From Lentinula raphanica (lineage: Eukaryota; Basidiomycota; Agaricomycetes; Agaricales; Omphalotaceae): 64,000 nucleotides of DNA. How positions within the stretch are numbered: position 1 is the stretch's first letter; the number at the start of each line of letters is the position of its first letter. Below the pieces are notes generated by a model. That model was given only the letters and a program-made list of their open reading frames with translations, was not told the DNA's origin and did not search any database. Shown here in pieces: positions 33,988 to 43,258 of this stretch. The position numbers and the translations under genes were made by a program. The stretch is from assembly GCA_027919835.1 (NCBI GenBank), contig JANVFP010000014.1, positions 248,001-312,000 of the forward strand. Reading direction: 5' to 3'.

Positions 33988-34992
33988 CTATAGTGGTTGA
34001 TCTAAAGGATCATCAGGAACGACACCTGGTGCAATGGACATATCTCCAGTACTATGCCAGAGAGCACGTTCCAGCTTAAGCTCTTCGTCGTATTGTCCAG
34101 AAAAGAATCCAACACGTCTCCAGAACTCTTCTCGCGGCCTCAGGTGCAGATTTTGCATGACCAACTGGGTGTACTCCCAATACTCAGGGTACCATCCTGC
34201 GAATTCCCAGTCGATTATCGCAGCAAGGTGGTCATCTTTTACGAGGATGTTGCTAGGATTCAAATCGGAATGGGTGAACGTGATACGATGATTTTTTGAA
34301 TGCACGGATTGAGCAATGAGTCGGAGTCGTTCAAGCCGGCTCGTCCAAGAAACTTCCTCGAAAAGCAGTTCATGAAATTCAGCAATAGTGTTGACAGGTT
34401 GGAGAAGACGCCGGTCTCTACAGCGAGCCCAGATCGTTGGACCACCGTTGACATTACATATCTGAGGACCGGAAGTGGGTGCAGGAAGGGACCGTAGTTC
34501 AGTCAAAACATCGCGAAGTTCAACAAGCAACGGATGTTCATCTGAAACATCTATCTTGGGGAACATTGGCTCCATTCTGGCTAATGCTGCCTGTCGCTCC
34601 TCTGATGAATCGGATTGCATCACTATATCCAGATTTTTTTGGAATCCCGGAGGCCAGATCGTGTGTCGTGAAATCCAAGAGCCCAGACTTTGGCCTTCTA
34701 ACCACGATGTGAGCAAGAGTCCTCCTTCTTTGCCATGAGGAGGAACGGTATCGAACACGTCGGCGACAGGAATTGTGGTATTACGACGAATGAAGCGCAT
34801 GCTGCTGGCTTCAATGTCTGGAGAGCGATCGTATGTGTGCTTCAATGCCAGACCAAAGGGTAAGCGTGTAACAGTGCAGAGGCTTTGTGATATGCCCCAG
34901 CGCCTTGCAATAAACAAGTATGTCCGACGTCGTACAAAGTCAGGGAAGAGAGTCCATAGCTTCCACGGTATATACAGGAGAGCTCGTAGCAT
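33988..34992 (-). CDS. APH-family kinase-like protein, tandem copy 1
   Basis: Single-exon protein of the aminoglycoside phosphotransferase / choline kinase-like fold, common as expanded families in mushrooms; substrates unknown. Start taken at ATG 34992 (MLRALLYIPWKLWTLFPDF); frame and similarity to copy 2 continue upstream, but without another ATG. Visible: SMRFIRRNTTIPVADVFDTV, GGLLLTSWLEGQSLGSW, the catalytic loop FTHSDLNPSNILV (HxDxxxxN), the metal-binding IIDWEFAGWYPEYWEYT and a helical C-terminus. It ends VPDDPLDQPL. It is the near-identical tandem partner of the gene at 35432-36484; the ATGs are 1,492 bp apart. The catalytic residues are all present, so it should be active. Confidence 0.85.
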   Translation of the reverse strand: MLRALLYIPWKLWTLFPDFVRRRTYLFIARRWGISQSLCTVTRLPFGLALKHTYDRSPDIEASSMRFIRRNTTIPVADVFDTVPPHGKEGGLLLTSWLEGQSLGSWISRHTIWPPGFQKNLDIVMQSDSSEERQAALARMEPMFPKIDVSDEHPLLVELRDVLTELRSLPAPTSGPQICNVNGGPTIWARCRDRRLLQPVNTIAEFHELLFEEVSWTSRLERLRLIAQSVHSKNHRITFTHSDLNPSNILVKDDHLAAIIDWEFAGWYPEYWEYTQLVMQNLHLRPREEFWRRVGFFSGQYDEELKLERALWHSTGDMSIAPGVVPDDPLDQPL

Positions 34993-35274
34993 GAGACCGG
35001 CCAGCTTAGTCCTGGTCTTGGGGGTATCCGTGAATGTGAGCTGGTGGTTTGAGGGCAAGTTAGAACGTCCTACAAGTTTGCCGCCTCTTGCCGTCCACTA
35101 TAATTCAAGATCCGCGCTTCTTTCGGTCAGGACTCAGAGTGCGTTCAATGAGGTTTACTGTCGTTCATCGTCAATCGACGCGTCTCTAACTCACATTCAA
35201 TTTTTCTGGAGTGGAAGGAGTATGTACTGGACAGATGTCTACATATATGGGCCCAGTAGAGTGCCCGCAACACC

Positions 35275-35478
35275 CCTCTCAAAGTCTCCCAATTCCATCT
35301 CGTACCAGAGTCGTTCACCGTGCATGCTTCACGCTACTCTCACCTACAAGCTTGAATCCAGCTTTCGTGTAGAGCGTAATAAACTCTTCAAGCTTCAAGC
35401 TTCATGACTGATCAAGAGTATACTCTCAATATTACCCTTGGATCTTCAAAGATCTCTCAATCTTTCCACGTACTTCTT
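35275..35478 (-). pseudogene. 3' remnant of AANAT-like acetyltransferase
   Basis: Clear nucleotide similarity to the 3' end of the acetyltransferase gene at 36792-37530 (for example the shared CTCTCACCTACAAGCTTGAA and GACTGATCAAGAGTAT). In the acetyltransferase frame it reads LKKYVERLRDL and then a TGA, so it is broken, and the 5' two-thirds are missing. It lies between the two kinase copies at the position predicted if the duplicated unit was acetyltransferase plus kinase. Its distal part supplies the last codons of kinase copy 2 in a different frame. Confidence 0.8.
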
Positions 35479-36484
35479 GAGCAACTTCGAGGTCTAAAGG
35501 ATCATCCGGAATGACACCTGGTGCGATGGACATATCTCCAGTGCTATGCCACAGAGCACGTTCCAGCTTGAGCTCATCGTCGTATTGTCCAGAGAAGAAT
35601 CCGACACGTCTCCAGAACTCCTCTCGTGGCCTCAAGTGCAAATTTTGCATGATTAGTTGAGTGTACTCCCAGTACTCGGGGTACCATCCTGCAAATTCCC
35701 AGTCGATTATCGCCACAAGGTGGTCATCCTTCACAAGTATGTTGCTTGCATTCAGATCAGAATGGGTGAAAGTGATACGGTGATCTTTTGAATGCACGGG
35801 TTGAGCAATGAGCCTGAGTCGTTCAAGACGGGTTGTCCAAGAAACTTCTTCAAAGAGGAGCTCATGGAATTCGGCGACAGTGTTGACAGGCTGAAGAAGA
35901 CGTCGGTCTCTACAGCGTGCCCAAATCGTCGGACCACCATGGACATTGCATATCTGAGGGCCACAGGAAGGTGAGGGAAGAGAGCGTAGCTGAGCCAAAG
36001 CATTGCGAAGGTCGACAAGTAATGGATGATCATCTGAAACATCTATCTTGGGCTCCATTGTCTCCATTCGTGCCAAAGCAGCCTCCCGCTCATCTATAGA
36101 ATCAGAATGCATCAATATATCCAGATTTTTTTGGAATCCCGGAGGCCAGATCGAGTGTGAGTGAATCCAAGAGCCTAAACTTTGACCTTCTATCCACGAT
36201 GTGAGCAAGAGTCCTCCTTCTTTGCCATTAGGAGGAACGACATCGAACACGTCGGCGACAGGGATTGTGGTGTTACGACGAACGAAGCGCATGCTGCTAG
36301 CTTCGATGTCTGGAGAACGATCGTATGTACGCTTCAATGCCAGGCCAAGGGGTAAGCGTGTAACAGTGCAGAGGCTTTGGGATATGCCCCAACGCCTTGC
36401 AATAAACAAGTATGTCCGACGTCGTACAAAGTCAGGGAAGAGAGTCCATAGCTTCCAGGGTATATACAGGAGGGCTCGTAGCAT
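35432..36484 (-). CDS. APH-family kinase-like protein, tandem copy 2
   Basis: Paralogue of copy 1 with the same single-exon layout and intact motifs: SMRFVRRNTTIPVADVFDVV, SWIEGQSLGSWI, FTHSDLNASNILV, IIDWEFAGWYPEYWEYT. Start taken at ATG 36484 (MLRALLYIPWKLWTLFPDF). It differs from copy 1 at its end: after IPDDPLD it continues LEVAQEVRGKIERSLKIQG, a tail translated from the acetyltransferase remnant in a shifted frame. Proteins of this type phosphorylate small-molecule hydroxyls; the substrate here is unknown. Confidence 0.85.
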   Translation of the reverse strand: MLRALLYIPWKLWTLFPDFVRRRTYLFIARRWGISQSLCTVTRLPLGLALKRTYDRSPDIEASSMRFVRRNTTIPVADVFDVVPPNGKEGGLLLTSWIEGQSLGSWIHSHSIWPPGFQKNLDILMHSDSIDEREAALARMETMEPKIDVSDDHPLLVDLRNALAQLRSLPSPSCGPQICNVHGGPTIWARCRDRRLLQPVNTVAEFHELLFEEVSWTTRLERLRLIAQPVHSKDHRITFTHSDLNASNILVKDDHLVAIIDWEFAGWYPEYWEYTQLIMQNLHLRPREEFWRRVGFFSGQYDDELKLERALWHSTGDMSIAPGVIPDDPLDLEVAQEVRGKIERSLKIQG

Positions 36485-36791
36485 GAGACCGGTCACCTCA
36501 GTCCTAGTCGTGGGGTATCCGAATGTGAGCTGGTGGTTTGAGGGGAAGTTGCAAGTTTGCCGTCTCTTGCCGCGAGTCCGTGACCCGTTTTTCAAGCTCC
36601 GCGCTTCCTTTCGATCAGAGTAGGTCAGAGTGCGTTCAATGAGTTGTTCATCGTCGATCGACGCGTCTCTAACTCACATCCAGTTATGCCTCAAATTTTT
36701 TTGGAATGGATGGAGATTGCCCTGAACACCTCGGAATCCATCATTGAGACTCAACATGTACAGACGAGTTACAATGAAAAGTCGCTACTTC

Positions 36792-37530
36792 TCAAAGGTC
36801 AAGTTCCAATTTCATCTCGTACCAGATTCGTTCACCATGCTTCACGCTACTCTCACCTACAAGCTTGAATCCGGCTTTCGCGTAAAGCGGAATCAACTCT
36901 TCATGACTGATCAAGAGTATCCTCTCAATATCAGCCTTGGATCTGCGAAGATCTCTCAATCTATTCACATACTCTTTCAACAACCCCAAGCCAACACCTT
37001 GTCGTCTGTAGTCTTTTGAGACGCAAACAGAGTGTATGCACACCGACAGCCCATCAGGGACGTGCTGAGACATGGAGGAATGAGTGAGTTGTGAGGAGTT
37101 GGACTGAGTTCCGCAGATGTACGCGATGAGTTCTAGGTCGGTCGATTCTGGCGACGAAGAATTTGGTTTGAATTTGAAAGCTCCAAGGAAGAGTTCAGGG
37201 GCTTGAGATTGTCGAAGTCTTCCAGGAGAATAAGCAAGAAATCAATTGTCAGCTTGAGGATGCCGGGAAGTTGCCCAAACTAATGAACATCGACGGAGCA
37301 TAACTCACTGAAAAGACTCCAGTGATGCAGCTTCGTCAGCGGGATATCCTATATTCATGAATCACCGTCAGAGTTGTCGAAAGAGGTCGAAAGCATGGCC
37401 GCAGAGCTCTGATTCCTCGAAAGATGGGGACGGTGATACCGTATGTGAATATATCCTCACCTTCCAGTTCAATTTCGATCGCTCGTTCCAGCTGATCAGC
37501 TTGGACCAGTTCGAACATTAGGGATTTCAT
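36792..37530 (-). CDS. GNAT acetyltransferase, AANAT-like
   Basis: N-acetyltransferase of the GNAT fold, resembling fungal arylalkylamine N-acetyltransferase-like proteins. ATG 37530 begins MKSLMFELVQADQLERAIEI, continues across an intron (about 37349-37459) into GYPADEAASLESFQ, and after a second intron reads RLRQSQAPELFLGAFKFKPN, LELIAYICGTQSNSSQL, the acetyl-CoA-binding segment VCVSKDYRRQGVGLGLLKEY (Q/RxxGxG/A motif) and ISHEELIPLYAKAGFKLVGE with a final YEMKLELDL. About 200 residues, normal for the family. It lies upstream of kinase copy 2 on the same strand and was part of the duplicated unit. Substrate (amine) not deducible. Confidence 0.85.
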
Positions 37531-37644
37531 GAGCAGTTGTGGTTGGGGTCTGATGCAGGATCCTGAGAAGGTCCCGAAGGCCGATATAAACCATGCAGGA
37601 GCAGTTTCTGCAGCTGGTTCTTATTTTTGCAACTTTCAATTTGT

Positions 37645-37746
37645 GGCCTGATGGTCTAGAAGTATGATTCTTCCTTCGGGTTGCATAACCTGGTGAGCTA
37701 TTCACCTCAATGGAAGAGGTCCCGGGTTCAATTCCCGGTCAGGCCC
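37645..37746 (+). tRNA. tRNA-Pro (CGG) with 30-nt intron
   Basis: Acceptor stem GGCCTGA / TCAGGCC, D-arm with TGGTCTAGAAGTATGA, anticodon stem CTTCC / GGAAG, anticodon CGG at 37677-37679. A 30-nt intron (37681-37710) sits one base 3' of the anticodon, the canonical nuclear position. T-arm CCGGGTTCAATTCCCGG is perfect and doubles as the B box. Directly followed by TTTTTT (37747-37752), a Pol III terminator. The body matches eukaryotic tRNA-Pro. The CCA end is not encoded. Confidence 0.93.
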
Positions 37747-37752
37747 TTTTTT
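37747..37752 (+). terminator. RNA polymerase III terminator of tRNA-Pro
   Basis: Run of six T immediately after the discriminator base of the tRNA. Confidence 0.85.
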
Positions 37753-37997
37753 GCAGGGGAATTGGTAATTTCTTTCAAGCGTGTAAAACGTGAAGTGCTT
37801 GTTCGTTGGGCTTTCCTTTTGTCTGCGAGCCTTTTGAGTCTTCCATACCGAGAGGAAGGCGAATACACAAATTCTTGCGGCTTGCCTGCTTTGACGGCAG
37901 CTCGAGACTCGAGTCAGATATTTTTAGGCGCTAAGTGATAAGCGCTCTAAACAAAATCCAGACCGAAGTTCAACAAGTTGATTCATTTCGAAGAATA

Positions 37998-40249
37998 ATG
38001 GCATCCCAAGTTCCAGTCTCCCCAGCCGTGGATCCAGAAACATGCTGTCTAGACTCATATAGATTGGCAATTGCAACGCAGATATCCTCGTCCCTCGATA
38101 TCCCTCTCAATATCGCGTACGAAGGCGTAGATTATGGAAAGAAGGGCATTGACTTTACAGTCGCGATCCCTCGATTCCGTCTCAAGGAGAAGCCTGCAGC
38201 CCTAGCCGACAAAGTCATATCAGAGGTATGCTCGGTGCTCTCAGTCGTTTTGCACCGATTCGGGAAATATCCAATTTCATAAACCCCTAGTTTTCACCAA
38301 ATTCACATCTTCAATCAGCGACTCGCGACGGCATATTTGTCCACTATGTCTGCCACACCCAAAATCTCATTCAAACGGCACTGAAGCAAATCTACACGCT
38401 TTCCAAACCCACACAATCATATCCTCATGGATCTTATGGGTGTAACAACTCGGGCGCTGGGAAGCAAGTAATCATTGAGTTCAGCAGTCCAAATATCGCG
38501 AAGCCGTTCCATGCAGGGCATCTGAGGAGTACTATCATTGGAACCTTCCTTGCAAACTTGTTCGAAGCAAATGGCTGGAAAAGTATACGATTCAACTAGT
38601 CAGTGTTATTCTTTCCAATGTGGCGTGAAGGTTCAATCGATCTGATCATTTTGCTCACTAGTCTTGGAGATTGGGGGAAACAATATGGCCTACTAGCAAT
38701 CGGGTTCCAGCGATACGGCTCTGAAGAAAGCCTGGCGAAAGATCCCATACTACACCTTTTTGAAGTCTACGTTCGGGTGAACAAGGAGATTGAGAAAGAG
38801 GAGGCAAGCAACCCAGACAAATTCTCTCCCACGAATGAAGAGGCGAAAGCTTTGTTCAAGAAAATGGAAGATAGCAAGTGTCATCCCACAATCGCCAACC
38901 GTTCGCCCTTTCACTGATTTCATCACTCTGTAGACGACAAGGAGACTCTTGGACTATGGAAGCGCTTTCGAGAACTCTCTATAGTCGAATACGAAAAGGT
39001 ATACAAGAGGTTAAATGTTCGATTTGACGTCTATGGTGGAGAAAGTCTTGTCAAATCGGATTTGATGATGGACACGCTAGAGAAGCTGAAGAGTAAAGGC
39101 CTGTTGACGAAGAAAACAGCCCATGAAAGTCGTGTCGGGGCTGCTGCTGCTGAAGCTAGTACGCCCGCCAGAGAGCAAGATGCGGGCGACGACGATAATG
39201 CTGCCGATGCCTTGGCTCTTGACCTCACACAATGGAAACTGGGCAAACCCGTCGTTCAAAAGGGTGGTACGTACTTCGCACCTCTCTTCTGACAGCTCGA
39301 GACGGTCTTATGTTCACTATATTTACAGACGGCACGACGATATACATTCTTCGAGACATTGCTGGTGCTCGTCAACGGTACCAGTTATACAACTTTGACA
39401 AGATGATCTATGTAATCGGTGATCAGCAGGACCTTCATGTCAGCCAATTCTTCAAAGCACTTGCACTCATGGGCGAGCCGTTCACAGACAAACTCGAGCA
39501 TGTCAGCTTTGGAAAAATACATGGTATGAGCACGAGGAAAGGCCAAGTCAAGTTTCTTTCAGACATTTTGGAAGCAAGCAAAGAGGCCATGTTAGAGCAA
39601 ATGAAGAAGAACGAAGAGAAAATGAAGGACGTGACCGATCCCGAGTACACGAGTGATGAGGTCGGAATGACATGCGTCAAAATACAGGATATGTCTGCTA
39701 AAAGGTATGTGATCGTCTCCACAAACCACTCTATCTGCGTTAATGCTCGAATTTTTGGCCAGGGTCCATGCCTACACATTCGATCTTCAAAGAATGACGT
39801 CCTTTGAAGGCGACACAGGCGCGTATCTCCAATACGCACACGTTCGGCTTTGTTCCGTAGAGCGCAAAGTTGCTTTGGACGGAATCAATCCGAGGGATGA
39901 CCCCGAACTCATCGACACAACACTCCTCACTGAACCAAAAGTGAGGGAACTGGTATTTGCCCTTGCCTCTTACCCGGATGTAGTCAAGGTAGCGATGAAA
40001 AACTATGAACCGTCGACCGTCGTTTCATACTGCTTCAAGTATGCTCTTTGTCTATTTGACTGGATTGCAATCTGACCACCGTGATGTTCTAGAATCAGCC
40101 ATTTGGTTAGCTCGGCTTGGGAGACCCTTATCGTGCGTGGACAAGAAACTGAGCTTGCGCAAGCTAGATTATATGTCTTTCGTTGCACTCGCTTTGTTCT
40201 GGCTAGCGCTATGAGATTGCTTTCGTTAACGCCCCTGACTCGGATGTAA
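37998..40249 (+). CDS. Arginyl-tRNA synthetase
   Basis: Class I aminoacyl-tRNA synthetase charging tRNA-Arg. ATG 37998 begins [20 protein letters not shown]. Visible in order: N-terminal domain ([40 protein letters not shown]), the HIGH region [20 protein letters not shown] (HAGH), [20 protein letters not shown], a lysine/glutamate-rich insertion, [20 protein letters not shown], the KMSK-region peptide [12 protein letters not shown], and the C-terminal anticodon-binding domain with [16 protein letters not shown] and a final [12 protein letters not shown]. Introns near 38227-38290, 38582-38663, 38878-38933, 39266-39329, 39704-39762 and 40040-40093 keep frame. Length about 630 residues fits fungal enzymes. 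No clear mitochondrial presequence; yeast uses separate cytosolic and mitochondrial enzymes, so this is probably the cytosolic form. Confidence 0.92.
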
Positions 40250-40527
40250 AAAGCCCTACCCAGTTGTTCAAAATCTGCTTTCAATGTTGCTATCCTTTGC
40301 TGTCTAGAATTCACTGCCTCGTATGCTTTTTTCACTAATGACAAGTCGATGAATGAACTGTACACGAAATGCATTTGTTGCGTTATCTATGGTTTAAGCT
40401 CGAGAGGATTCTGAATCTTGTGATACTATAAATTAGAGCCGCACTATGTCTGAAGTAAAGAGTCAATCAACGAGTGCATTGGGACATGTCGAAGCTCGAT
40501 ATCTCAATCGTTCCCATACGACGGACC
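40250..40527. other. Short convergent spacer
   Basis: 3' flanks of arginyl-tRNA synthetase (+) and the siderophore synthetase (-). Nothing else seen. Confidence 0.5.
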
Positions 40528-42722
40528 CTATGATAGACCTTCAGTGACGCCTTCATAGTGAATCAGATTAGGAAACGGTCCATGAAGATGCTGCAATGAA
40601 GTAACATGGTCAACATTGTATCGTTCTTAACGCCAAAATCAAAATCACAACTTACGAATCTGTACATCCCCTGCATCCTCATCCTCATGAAACACTTGCC
40701 TGGAAATGTCTTTCTCTCCGGTGCCAACCACGCTTCATAGAGTGCATGATCTCTAGGGATGATAGCCACCAAATTGCTCCTTACAATCTCCCATCCCTTC
40801 CCGTTATAATGCAGCCCAAGCACCCTGATGAGCTGCTGTAGATGGTTATGTATCACCGTATGATACATCCTCGCATACACATCGTCTAGATCAGGCGCGA
40901 TGATACTATGTCCTGATACCGCGTCGAGCTCTACACCAGTAGTGGCGAGCAGCGTAAGAGGGTGAACACGGATTCCACCAAAATCGCGTATGACAAAGCC
41001 AAGTATTCGCTTTGTGGCGAGATCGAAACGCGCAAGACAATTCTGTGGGTGAGCTTCGAACGCCACGCCGTTGTGCAGGACGGAGGGGAGAAAGGCCTTG
41101 AAGAAGACGTTGACAAATTCGTCCAGCCATTTGAGCCTCTTCGCTTCGGTGTCTAGCTCGAATACGCGAATGACGGCAGGAACATCCGTGGTATGAGGTC
41201 CCTTGTTACCTGGCGTGTCATCCGGAGTAGAAATTGCATGTCCACTTTCCACCAAGGCCGTACACACGATCAACCTCTCTCCTCTTTCCCCGCTCCCAAG
41301 TTCATGTGCCTCCCTGACAATCGCAGCACAGTGTTTCGCAATCTCACTTTCCGGATCGGCAGACACGACTGAAGACAATTCCTTTGCGACAGTGAGCAAG
41401 CTATGATCCATGGTGAGCGCCGGGACGACTTGAGCAGAGAACCGGGGTCCAAGATAAGCTGAAGCGGGCGAGATGGTCCGTACAGCAGATGTGAGCTTGA
41501 TCCCGACACCGAGTTTCAACGAAAGGGTTTTGTAAACGTGAGGAACGACGACTGAGCTGTATGCAATGAGATCACGTTCTGAGATGCAAGATAAAACATC
41601 TTACCGGATACTTTGTTGAGCGAGAAGGGGTAAGCTGAACTCAGCAGGATATATGATAGCATCTTTGAACTTGTCCTTAATATGGGCCACTTGAAGTTCG
41701 TGAACAGGGATAACAAGGTGGTCGGTGGGAACATCTAATTCTTGACGAGCATTTCGAGCGGCGGCTTCTCGAAGAGGTTGAGTGAGTTCTTCGAATTCGT
41801 AGGTCACCTTCAGGCTTGCTCTGGGAAGAGCAACGAACCGAAGATTGGGGTGATATAAGTCATAGGATCCTGGAGATACATCTTGCATTGGAGGTAGGAA
41901 TGCGCGGGTTTTGTGCATCTACAACCTTGATTATCGGACGATGAAGAGAATAGAGTCTATACCTACCGGATGCGTTGGATGACCTTCAACAATGGATTGC
42001 TCCCATTCTACACTTGAAGATGTGAAGAGCGGCGCTCTTGGAGGGTGTTCATATGAATACTCTAAACATTTTGTCCGTTAGTAACCCCAGAGCTAGAACA
42101 TGGTGTAACACAAACTTTGCCATCGAACAGCACTTTCTAATTCTTCTGCGATTTCCTTGATCATGTTCTCCTGAACATCATAACTCTTCGCAAACTTGTC
42201 CCAGAGCACGATTGGATCAGGAGAAGGCATGATAGTATGTGAATGTACATCGAGTTGCCATCCAGAGATCTCTAATCGAGCGAAAAGGGCCTGTCCCAGT
42301 TCAAAATGCTGGAAACAGAAAATACATTGAGCAAAGACTGACGTTAAAGCATTCTGCAAATAACTCACAATATGGGCTCCATCGTGAACTCCTTGGACAA
42401 CTTCTAGAGTGAGAGGAAGCATATCCATCGGATCTAAGAGCCCAATCTCTGGTCCACGAGGGTCAGCACCATCGTGCTTGAAAACAGGTACGTGCTTAAG
42501 CAGGATTATAGTGAGGATATCGGAAAGCTTATAAGGGACATCGATGGGCTCTGGTGGGCGAGAAGATACTTCGCCAGAAAGCAAAACGCAGAACCCGGTC
42601 GCTTCGAATCCAGTAAGAGGGAAATACAGTGCTCGAGAAAGAGATTCTGTGACCAGGCAAGATAGGAGACGGGAGGTAGTAGCGAAGTTGGCTTTCTCGG
42701 AGAAATCTTGGATCGCAGACAT
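40528..42722 (-). CDS. IucA/IucC-family (NIS) siderophore synthetase-like protein
   Basis: Member of the NRPS-independent siderophore synthetase superfamily, ATP-dependent ligases that join a carboxylate such as citrate to amines or hydroxylamines. In fungi a well-known relative is the rhizoferrin synthetase of Rhizopus. ATG 42722 begins MSAIQDFSEKANFATTSRLL. Visible: WEQSIVEGHPTHP-MHKTRAF across an intron (the GHPxHPxxK/R ATP-binding signature), YHPNLRFVALPRASLKVTYE, VIPVHELQVAHIKDKF (in place of PVHPWQ), VKLTSAVRTISPASAYLGPR, and the FhuF-like C-terminal domain HNGVAFEAHPQNCLARFD with GFVIRDFGGIRVHP (catalytic/metal HxQN and RDFGG). The end is HLHGPFPNLIHYEGV and the stop at 40528-40530. 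About six short introns and about 640 residues, within the family range. No adjacent transporter or amine-modifying gene, so the product cannot be guessed. Confidence 0.88.
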
Positions 42723-43258
42723 AGGTGATGGAATAGAAAGAGTTCAGAAATTGATGACTGGGGAGGTATTTCTAGGTTGGAAAGAGTCTTGAGAGTTTTT
42801 ATCAGTCTTTTCATTCGTTAACTTCCTGGAAAGGCTGCATTGCGAGGAACCAACAATGTACTGTGCTCAGTGTGGTGGTCATTGAAATCCATGAAGAGTA
42901 TCAGCAGGTGGTATCGTGGCAAGGTTTCGGAGCCGTCCGGTTCCCAAAATCCTGTCCATCGGCTTCAGGACAATATACACGGTGAGAGATATCCACAAGG
43001 TCAAACAGCGTATCAATGGCTCAGGCTCACCACTGCACGCTCTCCAGAATTCCCTCACTGTCTTGACGGAACCTCACTTTTCCCCGTGCCACTAGTCCGG
43101 TGTGCACGACCATCGTGGACCTCCTGGGATCTCTGTGAAACTCTGATATCTCGAAACTATCTACTACGATCTCAGACTTGGCAGAAGGATGATAAATACG
43201 AGGAAACATCGTGTAGTAACAGTTCAGTAACAGTTCAAAGTTTCTGGGTAACGAGTGT
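42723..43258. other. Spacer upstream of siderophore synthetase
   Basis: About 535 bp between the synthetase ATG and the GH95 stop. Open frames here are short and unconvincing. It would contain any iron-responsive promoter; I did not identify a reliable GATA-type regulatory array by eye. Confidence 0.45.

Noticed and set aside
37681..37938. 85-codon plus-strand open frame over the tRNA
   Set aside because: It starts inside the tRNA-Pro intron and is explained by the tRNA gene.
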